Shown piece after piece: positions 23,351 through 31,122 of a DNA stretch of 34,613 nt. Both the position numbers and the translations under genes were made by a program. This DNA comes from a virus. The stretch is from IMG/VR virus record IMGVR_UViG_3300046169_000048, positions 1-34,613 of that record. The stretch is one strand, 5' to 3'. The stretch's first letter is position 1. The number at the start of each line of letters is the position of its first letter. Below the pieces are notes generated by a model. The model worked only from the letters and a program-made list of their open reading frames with translations, was not told the origin of the DNA and did no database searches.

Positions 23351-23779
23351 ATGAAAAACTCAAAAATCACTAAGCATCGCCTCGCTGGAGGCTTCGACCC
23401 TAAGTCCTATACTTTCGTTGATTCTTATGATCATCGCATGGATGAGGCTTACGACCATGTTCATGGCACATATTATGGTGAGCCTAGTGACCCTATCGAC
23501 TCTGGATACAATGATGAGCTAGAGTTCAATGGCTACGACTGCGATCATTGCACTCATTGTGGCACTCAGCTAAAGCATGGTTCTCTATATCGTCACACTA
23601 GCGGTGAGCTAGTTGTCATTGGTCCTACTTGCGTAGATCGTCTTGAGTTCGAATCGGCTGACGCAATCCAAATCGAGCATATCGCTAATCGCATACATCT
23701 CGCTCGTCTTCGCTCGCTCATGAAAGCTAACTGGCGTTGGAAAATCGTTGGTGAGTTTCTTAATCGAGAATCAGGATAA
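23351..23779 (+). CDS. Zinc-knuckle phage protein, part 1 (frame broken)
   Basis: The leader repeats the promoter-associated TATAAAACACTACT just before the ATG, but no -35/-10 is present. The protein has CDHCTHCGTQLKHGSLY and VVIGPTCVDRL, a treble-clef or ribbon pattern found in a common phage family of unknown function. The frame ends at TAA 23777, while the C-terminal region continues in the +1 frame (to 24188). Removing one T from GAGTTTCTT would give EFLIENQDKDIILRDML, which reads better than the present end. Full length would be about 278 aa. Confidence 0.65.
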   Translation: MKNSKITKHRLAGGFDPKSYTFVDSYDHRMDEAYDHVHGTYYGEPSDPIDSGYNDELEFNGYDCDHCTHCGTQLKHGSLYRHTSGELVVIGPTCVDRLEFESADAIQIEHIANRIHLARLRSLMKANWRWKIVGEFLNRESG

Positions 23780-24188
23780 AGATATCATCCTTCGTGATAT
23801 GCTTAACAAGCTCAACAAATACTTCAGTCTCTCTCGTAAGCAAATCGCATTCGCTCGCAGGCTCGTTCGTCAGCATGATGAGCGTGATGCTCGCAAAGCT
23901 GAGCGTGAGGCTAAACTCGCAGATACACCTGATTGGTCTGAGGGTCGTTATGAAGTCTCTGGAAAAGTCCTCAAGACCAAATGGGTAGACAATGATTTCG
24001 GTTCTTCCTGCAAGATGCTCTTCGAGCTAGAGGATGGTCGCCGTTGCTGGGGAACTCTTCCTAAAAAACTCGAAGATATTAATCTCGACAAAATAGTCTT
24101 GACAATAAAGGCTACTTTCGTACCATCAAATGATGATAAAAAATTTGCTTTCTATAAGCGTCCGAGCGTAGTGTCCTCGGTTGCATAG
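23778..24188 (+). CDS. Zinc-knuckle phage protein, part 2 (C-terminal, +1 frame)
   Basis: The sequence DIILRDMLNKLNKYFSLSRKQIAFARRLV, then an Arg/Lys/Glu helix, then TPDWSEGRYEVSGKVLKTKW and LELEDGRRCWGTLPKKL, is the usual C-terminal domain of the same phage family. The frame is open upstream to about 23729, and a GTG at 23748 overlaps part 1 by 32 bases. A separate start there seems less likely than one interrupted gene. It ends before a terminator. Confidence 0.6.
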   Translation, partial: KDIILRDMLNKLNKYFSLSRKQIAFARRLVRQHDERDARKAEREAKLADTPDWSEGRYEVSGKVLKTKWVDNDFGSSCKMLFELEDGRRCWGTLPKKLEDINLDKIVLTIKATFVPSNDDKKFAFYKRPSVVSSVA

Positions 24189-24207
24189 TGTGATAGATAC
24201 ATAGGTT

Positions 24208-24248
24208 AAGCCTCATTCGGTTAGTAGTGTTTCCGAGTGGGGCTTTTT
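24208..24248 (+). terminator. Terminator closing the 22.7-24.2 kb cassette
   Basis: A 13-bp stem (24208-24220 with 24233-24245, two G-U pairs) closes a 12-base loop and runs into T5. The stem text resembles the terminators at 29065 and 29661. Confidence 0.75.
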
Positions 24249-24274
24249 CGTGCATTGACATCAGGTTATTACTG

Positions 24275-24517
24275 ATGGCATCTACTACTACAACTGCTCA
24301 ACTAATCGCTATTCGTGACAAACTGCTGATAGCAATCAATAAACTAGCTGAAGATGGCATAACGTCATACAGCATTGGCGATCAGACTTTCTCGCTCGCA
24401 GATGTCGGTAGTCTTATTGATCAAGTCGAGAGGCTTGACAGATTGATTGCTCTTAAAGATAAAACTCTAGGTGGTCGTGGTAGAAATAGGATTACGTTGA
24501 CAAACTTTGATGGCTAA
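24275..24517 (+). CDS. gpW-like head-tail joining protein, 80 aa
   Basis: The start at 24275 (MASTTTTAQLIAIRD) is chosen over an alternative initiator at 24227, because the extra residues lie in the terminator. Two helices and a short beta hairpin (TSYSIGDQTFSLADVGSLIDQVERLDRLIA) match lambda gpW, which joins head and tail. The position between terminase and portal is that of lambda W. The stop overlaps the portal start by eight bases. Confidence 0.75.
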   Translation: MASTTTTAQLIAIRDKLLIAINKLAEDGITSYSIGDQTFSLADVGSLIDQVERLDRLIALKDKTLGGRGRNRITLTNFDG

Positions 24518-25955
24518 AAAAATAAAAACTCCCTCTCGTATTAGCTTTGCGGCTAAATACTTCTGGAAAGCTTTTCGTGGATACGATGCTGTAAAAAATA
24601 CACGCTATCGAGCGAATCGTGGAAATGACGCTATTCGTAGCGAAGAAATCGAGCTAGGAAACTACGATCGAGACAAACTCATTTCTGCTTGCTTGGAGTT
24701 CCGCAGGAACAATCCAGTAATCGCATCCCTGTCTCGCTTGAGGAAAGCTGATGTTGTTGGGCGTGGCATTATACCTCAACCTTCAACTGGCGACCATGAG
24801 ACTGACCTGAAGATCGAGGCTGAGTGGGCTAAGTTTTCCCAAGCTCCAGAGGTTACTGGCATGATGGATATGCGTGACCTCCAACAGCAAATGATAGATT
24901 CCCTGCTATATTATGGCGATTGCGGTCTTATCGTTGGCAATAATCAGGTTCAGTTTATTGATGGTTCACGAATCGGAAACCCTAGCGGTCAGTCCACTAG
25001 TAGCGAGGCGTCAAGATACCAAAATGGCGTGGAGGTGGATGACTTAGGCAAACCTATAGCCTATACAGTTGGAAAGCGTGTCAGCGGTGTCCTGAGGGAT
25101 TACAAGCAAATACCTGCACGTGACTTCATACCATTTTACAAACGCATACGACCTAATCAGTATCGTGGCATACCTGAGTTAGCTCCAGTTCTCAACACTC
25201 TGCAAGACTGCGATGAATATGATCGTGTAGAGATGATGGCTGCTAAGGTTAGTGCTTCTCTTGCGGTTGCAGTTAAGCGTGAGAATAGTTACGAGTTCGA
25301 GCTACAAAATCGACTACCATCAGATGAACAGGACTCAGGTGGCAATCTTGAAGCATTTGAACCTGGTCGCTTTCATTATTTAGAAGCTGGTGAAGATATT
25401 TCTGTTATCAGTTCTGGCGGTAGACCTAACGTAGACGGAATCCAATGGGTTAGCTATATGCTTCGTAAGGTTGGAAGTGCAGTCGGCATACCACTAGAAT
25501 TTTTGCTAATGGAAATAGGTGGCAGTAGCTTCTCTGCTTCGCAGGGTGTTGTACTTCAATATCAACAAACTATTGAAAGCTATCAGTCTGATTTGATTCG
25601 CGTAATGAATCGACTTTATAAAAGATGGTTATCTCAACAAATAGCCTCCAATAACATAGACGTATCTGATGCCCCAAATCCATTTAGTGTAAGATGGCAA
25701 CGTCCTGCATTCCGATGGGTCAATCGTGCTGCTCAGGTTAAGGCTGACATGGAATACTTTCGTGCAGGTGCTATGTCATTAGACGATATTACTGCTCCAT
25801 TCGGATATACTGCTGAAGATGTTTTGCAACGTAAGGCTCAAAATATTATACGTGCTAAAGAAATCGCATCTGAGTCTGGACTCGACTGGCAGGAACTAAT
25901 TAATCCATTCCCAACATCTATGAGTGCTAACTACTCTGAAATAATCGAAGGATAA
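24510..25955 (+). CDS. Portal protein, lambda gpB-like
   Basis: The text matches lambda-type portals: RNNPVIASLSRLRKADVVGRGI, LYYGDCGLIVG, RVSGVLRDYKQIPARDFIPFY, PNQYRGIPELAPVLNTLQD and GIPLEFLLMEIGGSSFSASQG. It forms the dodecameric ring at the head vertex through which DNA passes. I take ATG 24510 as the start; a TTG one codon earlier is less likely. Length 481 aa is close to lambda gpB (533). Its stop overlaps the protease start by one base. Confidence 0.85.
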   Translation: MAKKIKTPSRISFAAKYFWKAFRGYDAVKNTRYRANRGNDAIRSEEIELGNYDRDKLISACLEFRRNNPVIASLSRLRKADVVGRGIIPQPSTGDHETDLKIEAEWAKFSQAPEVTGMMDMRDLQQQMIDSLLYYGDCGLIVGNNQVQFIDGSRIGNPSGQSTSSEASRYQNGVEVDDLGKPIAYTVGKRVSGVLRDYKQIPARDFIPFYKRIRPNQYRGIPELAPVLNTLQDCDEYDRVEMMAAKVSASLAVAVKRENSYEFELQNRLPSDEQDSGGNLEAFEPGRFHYLEAGEDISVISSGGRPNVDGIQWVSYMLRKVGSAVGIPLEFLLMEIGGSSFSASQGVVLQYQQTIESYQSDLIRVMNRLYKRWLSQQIASNNIDVSDAPNPFSVRWQRPAFRWVNRAAQVKADMEYFRAGAMSLDDITAPFGYTAEDVLQRKAQNIIRAKEIASESGLDWQELINPFPTSMSANYSEIIEG

Positions 25956-27712
25956 TGATGCTTGAATCAAATAGCGATAAGGTCAGTAAGTCTGTCGAGA
26001 AGTCTCTTGAGACAAAGCTAAAGGATCATAAGGAAAAAGTAGGAAGCGATAGCAGAAAACAAACTACGCTCCGTAAGCTAAAGATTGTTTACAATCGAGG
26101 CATCGGAGCATATCGCACAAATCCCTCTAGCGTAAGACCTAGCGTCAGTTCCCCACAGCAATGGGCTCAGGCTAGAGTAAACTCGTTCCTGACAGCGTTA
26201 AGAAATCTAAAATACAGAAGTGGTAAGCATGATACCGATCTCCTCCCTGACAGTCACCCTATGGCTACTAAGGATGAAAAGGCATCAGCTACTTTTCAGG
26301 AAAGTTATAACGACTATCCTGAGAGTGCTACGAATAATGCAAAACGTGCATTGAAATATAAGGCTGAAAACCCTGACAATAAATGCGGAACTCCTGTCGG
26401 ATGGACTAGAGCTAACCAACTCGCTAAGAAGGAAAAAATAAGTCGTGAGACAATCGCTCGCATGGCTTCATTTAAGCGTCATCAGCAGAATAAGGACGTT
26501 CCTTACGATGAGGGTTGTGGCGGTCTTATGTGGGATGCATGGGGTGGAACATCTGGAGTCGAATGGGCTATCAGAAAACTTCGTCAAATTGACAAACAAA
26601 AGAATAGTAAAATGAGTAAACAATTCGCTTTCGGTATTGCTGGTGTAGAGCAATCACAAATAGATAAAGATAGCGGTACTATGGGTGCTGTCTCTCTTAT
26701 TTCGGTTGGTCCTGCTTTGGGGCATGGATTATTCGTAGATCAGCTTTCGCTAGATACGATAATCTCTGAACTACAAGGCATGAAACTTCCTGCATATATA
26801 ACTCATCGTGGAGCTTTGTTCGATGATCGCCTCACCAGAGAAATAGGTATGTTTAATAATTTCCGCATCGAAGATGGGAGGCTTCTTGGTGACTTTCAAG
26901 CATTCGAATCCTTTCAAGAGGATGACTCTAAAAAATTCAACCGACTCTTTGAGCTTGCTGAAAAAATGCCTGAACGATTCGGACTATCTATTGTTTTCTC
27001 CGCTACGTCCGCTTGGGCTACCGACATGGGCGATGTTGAAACTAATGAGAAACCTGAAGATGCCCTATTTGAGTTTCCATCCATAAGAGTCGAAGAGGTA
27101 TCAAGTGCTGACTTCGTTGACAATCCTGCCGCTAATCAGCGTGGACTATTTTCTAAAATTGACAGTAACCCTAATGCTATAATGACTAAACTAGAACTAT
27201 CTGAACAAAATGAGTCTCTTGAGAAAGCTAACGCTGAACTCGTAGAGCAAAACCATCAACTATCTATTGATAAAGTTGATGCGGAGGCTGAATCTGAGGG
27301 ACTCTCTGAGAAACTTGGCGGTCATGAAGATGAGATGAAAAAACTCAAAGAGGAATTAGATTCCGCTCTTGAGCAAATTGCATCTCTTAAATCTCAACTC
27401 GAAGAAAAAGAAGATGAACTCGCTGCTAAGGATGAGGAAATGGCTTCTAAAGATGAAGAGCTTGAGGAAAATAAAGAAGAAAAAGAAATGGTCGAGGTTG
27501 AGGCTTCTAAAAAAGAAGCAAAAATCGAGACTCTTGAGAAGCTCATTGAAGGCTCAGAGCCTGTTGCTTCTGTTTCTGATTCTGAGGAATATATTCCTAG
27601 CAAAGCAAATCGTTCTAAAATCATTTCCGAGTTCGCTAAAGAAAATAGCATCTCTGAATTTACAGCTACGCTCCGACTCAGCAAGTCGAAGCCTGAGCTT
27701 TTTAACTCCTAA
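25955..27712 (+). CDS. Fused DUF5824-like / prohead protease / scaffold protein, 585 aa
   Basis: Three parts are visible. The first ~220 residues contain KLKIVYNRGIGAYRTNPSS and QWAQARVNSFL (DUF5824-like), then a second small domain (CGTPVGWTRANQLAKKEKIS, SFKRHQQN, MWDAWGGTSG). Residues ~225-400 look like a capsid serine protease, with PAYITHRGALFDD and RFGLSIVFSA as probable His and Ser sites. Residues ~410-530 are a long Glu/Lys coiled coil, as in scaffolds. It should shape and mature the prohead. A Met at 26611 could give a shorter protease-scaffold product. Confidence 0.7.
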   Translation: MMLESNSDKVSKSVEKSLETKLKDHKEKVGSDSRKQTTLRKLKIVYNRGIGAYRTNPSSVRPSVSSPQQWAQARVNSFLTALRNLKYRSGKHDTDLLPDSHPMATKDEKASATFQESYNDYPESATNNAKRALKYKAENPDNKCGTPVGWTRANQLAKKEKISRETIARMASFKRHQQNKDVPYDEGCGGLMWDAWGGTSGVEWAIRKLRQIDKQKNSKMSKQFAFGIAGVEQSQIDKDSGTMGAVSLISVGPALGHGLFVDQLSLDTIISELQGMKLPAYITHRGALFDDRLTREIGMFNNFRIEDGRLLGDFQAFESFQEDDSKKFNRLFELAEKMPERFGLSIVFSATSAWATDMGDVETNEKPEDALFEFPSIRVEEVSSADFVDNPAANQRGLFSKIDSNPNAIMTKLELSEQNESLEKANAELVEQNHQLSIDKVDAEAESEGLSEKLGGHEDEMKKLKEELDSALEQIASLKSQLEEKEDELAAKDEEMASKDEELEENKEEKEMVEVEASKKEAKIETLEKLIEGSEPVASVSDSEEYIPSKANRSKIISEFAKENSISEFTATLRLSKSKPELFNS

Positions 27713-27731
27713 TAAAAAAATATAAATTATT

Positions 27732-28097
27732 ATGTCTGCTACAACTATCTCAAATGTGAAAAAAACTTTCACAGCGACTGAGACTATCGGTGCTTATCTT
27801 TTGACTAAGATTGGAACTGACGGAACTGTCGCTGTTGCAACTAAGGTCGCCTCTGGCGAAGTCCGTGTCGGATTCACCGACCGATCTGTCGATGCTGGCG
27901 AAGCTACTCCTATCGTTCTTCTGAATGGTGGCGGTACTGCTTACGGCACTCTAGCTGGAACTGTAACAAATGCTGGTGTCGCTCTTTATGGCGAAACTAC
28001 TGGTAAACTTGGTGTAACTGCTTCTGGTGGTATCATCGGTTACTCTTCTGCTTCTGGTGGTGCGGCTAACGATGTTGTCGAAATCATTCTTGCATAA
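27732..28097 (+). CDS. Capsid decoration protein (DUF2190-like), 121 aa
   Basis: Gly-, Thr- and Val-rich beta protein with FTATETIGAYLLTKIGTDGTVAVATKV and GTAYGTLAGTVTNAGVALYG, the repeated-strand style of DUF2190-type capsid cement proteins. It lies between scaffold and major capsid genes, where lambda has gpD. The start has an AT-rich leader with no Shine-Dalgarno sequence although expression should be high. It probably stabilises the expanded head. Confidence 0.75.
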   Translation: MSATTISNVKKTFTATETIGAYLLTKIGTDGTVAVATKVASGEVRVGFTDRSVDAGEATPIVLLNGGGTAYGTLAGTVTNAGVALYGETTGKLGVTASGGIIGYSSASGGAANDVVEIILA

Positions 28098-28117
28098 CCC
28101 AATAATTATTACTCAAT

Positions 28118-29041
28118 ATGTCTTTACATACATCATCTAGCTTCAATCCAGTATTATCTGAAGCACTCAACAAAATTGGTGAAAACCAATTCGTTGGAAC
28201 TCAGATTCTCCCTGTCCGTAACGTAGGCGTCAAAAATGGCGACTACCCTGTATTCGGTGACGATCAGTTCGACCTCAATGCTTCACAAATTCGTGCTGCT
28301 GGTTCTTCTTTCGCTCGTCGTGACTTTGACTATACCAAGCAATCTTTCGCTTGTAAGCAATATGCTCTTGAGGGTGTGCTTCCTGACGAAGATGAAACTG
28401 AAGCTGCTACAAATGGCATCTCAGATTCTGCTGGTGCAATCGCTCAGAAACTTCAACGCGACATCATGGTCGGTCACGAACTTCGTGTATCAGCATTGAT
28501 GAACTCTGCTGGTTTCGCTTCAACTGCTGTTACTGCTTCTTTCAATAATGCAGGAACTGCTAAACCTATCAAAGACATCCAGAATGCAGTTGAGCGTTTG
28601 AATGGAAATGGTTTCTACGATGGATTAAGCCTCATCATTGAAACTGGTCTATTCAATAAAATGATCAACTCCGATGACATTCGTGGAATCTTCAATGGCA
28701 ATGGTGAGTACACCAATCGCCAAGTGATGCGTGATGCGTTTGGTGTTGGTAACATCATCTTGCTTCCAACTCGTTACAATAGTGCCGCTAAAGGTCAGAC
28801 TGCTTCTCGTAGCAAGATCTGGGCTGAGGGTCACTTCTGGGTTGGTCAAGTTGCAGGTGGCGAGTTCTCTAATGGTGGCTTCGGTCGCACTCTCTCTTAT
28901 GTTCAAGATGGTGGCGTATTCACCGCTGAGACATATCGTGATGAGCCTATCAAGAGTGATGTCCTTCGTGTTTACAATAGCGTTGATGAAGTTATCATCA
29001 ATACTAATGCTTGTGAAAAAATCACAGGTGCGAATGCATAG
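28118..29041 (+). CDS. Major capsid protein, lambda gpE-like
   Basis: At 307 aa it is of normal size for an HK97-fold capsid protein of the gpE type. Features include an N-terminal arm, the FPVFGDDQF-like turn (YPVFGDDQFDLN), a long helix (DSAGAIAQKLQRDIMVGHELRV), and the C-terminal TYRDEPIKSDVLRVYNSVDEVI. Position after the decoration gene and before a terminator fits a highly expressed capsid gene. The leader is AT-rich without Shine-Dalgarno. Confidence 0.85.
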   Translation: MSLHTSSSFNPVLSEALNKIGENQFVGTQILPVRNVGVKNGDYPVFGDDQFDLNASQIRAAGSSFARRDFDYTKQSFACKQYALEGVLPDEDETEAATNGISDSAGAIAQKLQRDIMVGHELRVSALMNSAGFASTAVTASFNNAGTAKPIKDIQNAVERLNGNGFYDGLSLIIETGLFNKMINSDDIRGIFNGNGEYTNRQVMRDAFGVGNIILLPTRYNSAAKGQTASRSKIWAEGHFWVGQVAGGEFSNGGFGRTLSYVQDGGVFTAETYRDEPIKSDVLRVYNSVDEVIINTNACEKITGANA

Positions 29042-29064
29042 TCTGCTTTAATTCCCTAAAAACT

Positions 29065-29097
29065 AGCCTCATCCTACTAATGGATGGGGCTTTTTTT
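29065..29097 (+). terminator. Terminator after the major capsid gene
   Basis: AGCCTCATCC / GGATGGGGCT (10 bp, one G-T pair) with a seven-base loop, followed by T7. It separates the head genes from the inserted cassette at 29142-29692. Confidence 0.85.
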
Positions 29098-29115
29098 ATG
29101 CCTAAAAAGCTTATG

Positions 29116-29141
29116 CCTCTTAAACAGTAGGCTGTAAGAGG
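29116..29141 (+). promoter_or_regulatory. Hairpin upstream of promoter copy 4
   Basis: CCTCTTA / TAAGAGG, a perfect 7-bp inverted repeat with a 12-base loop, sits directly before the A-tracts. Its loop contains AAACAGTAGG, shared with the terminator at 7313 ahead of promoter copy 1. It could be a worn terminator or an operator. Confidence 0.5.
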
Positions 29142-29191
29142 TTAAAAAAAAGTTAAAAAAACTTTACTTTTGCTTTTTTCTCAGCCACAAT
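29142..29191 (+). promoter_or_regulatory. Repeated promoter, copy 4 (divergent)
   Basis: TTTACT (29163-29168), a 17-base spacer ending CTCAGC, and CACAAT (29186-29191), with A-tract/GTTA upstream and the leader TAACCTATAAAAATACATACTATG. It is weaker by consensus than copies 1 and 2 but clearly the same module. Confidence 0.75.
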
Positions 29192-29231
29192 TTTGTTACA
29201 CTTAAATTAATAACCTATAAAAATACATACT

Positions 29232-29639
29232 ATGAACTACGTTAAAATCCAAATCACTCGCCCTACTAATCGCAGAGTTGAGCCAATCGAATCAGACTAC
29301 GCTTTCTTGATGACAATCGAAAGCAATCATAAGGAGCTACTCAAGATGACTGCTCCTGAAGTTTGCGAGCAAATGTTTATGGCTACTAATGCTCCTAAGG
29401 AAATGCTTACTCCACTTCAATGGCACTTGCGTGAGGAGTATCAGAAGGGTCTGCTCAAATGCGATAATGATCACATCAACTTCTTCTCAATTTCTGTCGG
29501 TGATAAGGTTGGCGTAAAACATTGGATCGATCCTATCTTCGATTATACTTTTGAAGAGAATCGTTGCGACCCATACGGCTGGACTAAAACATACGCTACA
29601 TCAACAGGTGTCGTAGCTACCGATTACTTCGCATCATAA
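29232..29639 (+). CDS. Hypothetical moron-like protein, 135 aa
   Basis: The gene has its own promoter and terminator and splits the head genes from the connector genes, the classic layout of a moron. The protein is mixed alpha/beta with YVKIQITRPTNRRVEPIES, a helical middle (ELLKMTAPEVCEQMF) and a Tyr/Trp-rich end. No family is recognised. Independent transcription suggests a host-directed or accessory function rather than a structural one. Confidence 0.65.
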   Translation: MNYVKIQITRPTNRRVEPIESDYAFLMTIESNHKELLKMTAPEVCEQMFMATNAPKEMLTPLQWHLREEYQKGLLKCDNDHINFFSISVGDKVGVKHWIDPIFDYTFEENRCDPYGWTKTYATSTGVVATDYFAS

Positions 29640-29660
29640 TTCAACCTACTGAAAAATACA

Positions 29661-29692
29661 AAAGCCTCACTCTTCGGAGTGGGGCTTTTTTA
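29661..29692 (+). terminator. UUCG-tetraloop terminator of the moron-like gene
   Basis: AAAGCCTCACTC / GAGTGGGGCTTT (12 bp, one G-T pair) closes a TTCG loop, followed by T residues. The core matches the terminator at 23301. Confidence 0.9.
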
Positions 29693-29714
29693 TTTACAAA
29701 GTTACTTATAGTAA

Positions 29715-30038
29715 ATGAGTCTATCAAATTTAATCAGCGATAATCTTAATTTCGCAATCAGTCAAATATCCGTTACGCTTACGGCTATCACTCCAACTAA
29801 CTCAGAGATATACATAGCCAATAAGCAGGATGCTGAGTCAGCCTTCGAGATATTCGAGGATGGTCGAGAGGTTACCATTGATACCAAGTTTTATTTAAAT
29901 CGCTCAGATTATGGCGTTTTGCCCACTAAAGGTATGGTCTTGACAGATGGCACTACGAACTACAAAGTAGAAAACATACATGACGACTCAATTAACATCA
30001 CTAGAAGAATCGACTGCTCCTCGCAGTATCAACGATAA
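29715..30038 (+). CDS. Head-tail connector-like protein, 107 aa
   Basis: The helical start (MSLSNLISDNLNFAISQI) is followed by a beta-rich domain with VLPTKGMVLTDGTTNYKVENIHDDSINITRRIDC, the compact barrel text of head-completion or stopper proteins that measure 90-115 aa. It lies between capsid and tail genes as expected. The next ORF starts inside it, 59 bases before its stop. Confidence 0.6.
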   Translation: MSLSNLISDNLNFAISQISVTLTAITPTNSEIYIANKQDAESAFEIFEDGREVTIDTKFYLNRSDYGVLPTKGMVLTDGTTNYKVENIHDDSINITRRIDCSSQYQR

Positions 30039-31122
30039 AATCGTTTTATACATAATCGGTCACGCTCCTGACGCTAAATATTTAAAGCGTCTATTAAAGA
30101 AGGTAAGACCAATCACATCGCATCTTTGTTTTCTCAATACAGATGACAGGGATGATTGCTTGCAGATTATAGAGAATAGTGGCATCAAACATACTTACGA
30201 TGTCCTTACGTTTCCCAGTAAGGATGAGTTTGATTTTTCCATGGCTCGCAATCGTGCTATGCAGATGGCTCTGAATGTCGCAGAGGATGACCAGTTCATC
30301 ATGTGGCTTGATTGTGACGATGTTATAGAAAACCCTGAGGCTATCATTGAAGAAATGAAAGCCAATAGTAGTTATACTGCTTTCGCTATGCCTTATCAGG
30401 TTACGAGCAATACTGGAAACCTTCAAAAAATTCGCATACATAAATCTGATTGGAAGTGGATCAATAAAGTGCATGAAGAACTAATGCCTGATGACGATGG
30501 TCGTAGACAAGCGTTCGCACTCAAAACTAAAGTTATCCATGCTCCAGACGATGATAAATCTAATCACGATTTCCATATATCGTTACTAAAAAACAATATT
30601 AAGTATTCCCCTGCCGACTACGCTTATCTAGCAAAGGAACATTTCAACCTAAATAAGTTTGAGGATGCTATCGGCTGGATAAAGAAGGCTATATCTATTC
30701 ACGATGTAGATATTGAGATATATAACCTTTGGATAATGTTGGCACTTTCTTACCAATACCTAGATAGAGAAACTGAAGCTACTGAGACGCTCTACAAGGC
30801 TCTTGAGTTGAGACCTCAGAGAAAAGAGGCTTATTACTATCTTGCGGAGCTATATGGGCGTAAGGGTGGGCAGTATCTATACAAAGGATACGCTCATATA
30901 CTGTCTTGTAACGCTCAGAGTGAAACCACAGATCCACTCAGCAATCAACTTATATACGATTCTCTCTGCTTCAAGCTTCACGCTAAGTACGATCAAAAAC
31001 AAAATAAATATCAATCTGCTATTGACATATTAGGCAAGTGTAAGGACTGCGATGAAGAAGCTAAGGAAATAATAAGTGAATGTCGCAAAGCAATCCATGA
31101 TGATCAAGAAAAGTATTTATAA
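29980..31122 (+). CDS. Glycosyltransferase family 2-like protein with TPR repeats, 380 aa
   Basis: Residues ~20-190 are a GT-A domain: FSMARNRAMQMAL and FIMWLDCDDVIENPE with Asp111/Asp113/Asp114 as the metal-binding site, then KIRIHKSDWKWINKVHEEL. Residues ~205-340 are helical pairs of TPR type (YLAKEHFNLNKFEDAIGWIKKAI, ALELRPQRKEAYYYLAELY). Such proteins transfer sugars to proteins, lipids or DNA. It is placed among connector and tail genes, so virion-protein glycosylation is the first guess, with modified DNA an alternative. The first Met overlaps the preceding gene; no better start is seen. Confidence 0.75.
   Translation: MTTQLTSLEESTAPRSINDKIVLYIIGHAPDAKYLKRLLKKVRPITSHLCFLNTDDRDDCLQIIENSGIKHTYDVLTFPSKDEFDFSMARNRAMQMALNVAEDDQFIMWLDCDDVIENPEAIIEEMKANSSYTAFAMPYQVTSNTGNLQKIRIHKSDWKWINKVHEELMPDDDGRRQAFALKTKVIHAPDDDKSNHDFHISLLKNNIKYSPADYAYLAKEHFNLNKFEDAIGWIKKAISIHDVDIEIYNLWIMLALSYQYLDRETEATETLYKALELRPQRKEAYYYLAELYGRKGGQYLYKGYAHILSCNAQSETTDPLSNQLIYDSLCFKLHAKYDQKQNKYQSAIDILGKCKDCDEEAKEIISECRKAIHDDQEKYL

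Noticed and set aside
7014-24290. Near-identical start regions at 7014 and 24268 (TTATTAnTGATGGCATCTACT) as a functional repeat
   Set aside because: The similarity covers only about 21 bases at two sites and may reflect preferred initiation context; no further copy was found.
27394-27684. Long open frames on both strands through the coiled-coil scaffold (for example 27369-27725 + and 27394-27684 -)
   Set aside because: They arise from the Glu/Lys/Ser codon bias of the coiled coil; their products are low-complexity Ser or Lys/Leu strings.
30094-30474. A 126-codon minus-strand ORF inside the GT2-TPR gene, and similar minus-strand ORFs at 5181, 8180 and 12536
   Set aside because: Each lies opposite a well-supported + strand gene, has no leader or family match, and no minus-strand operon exists.
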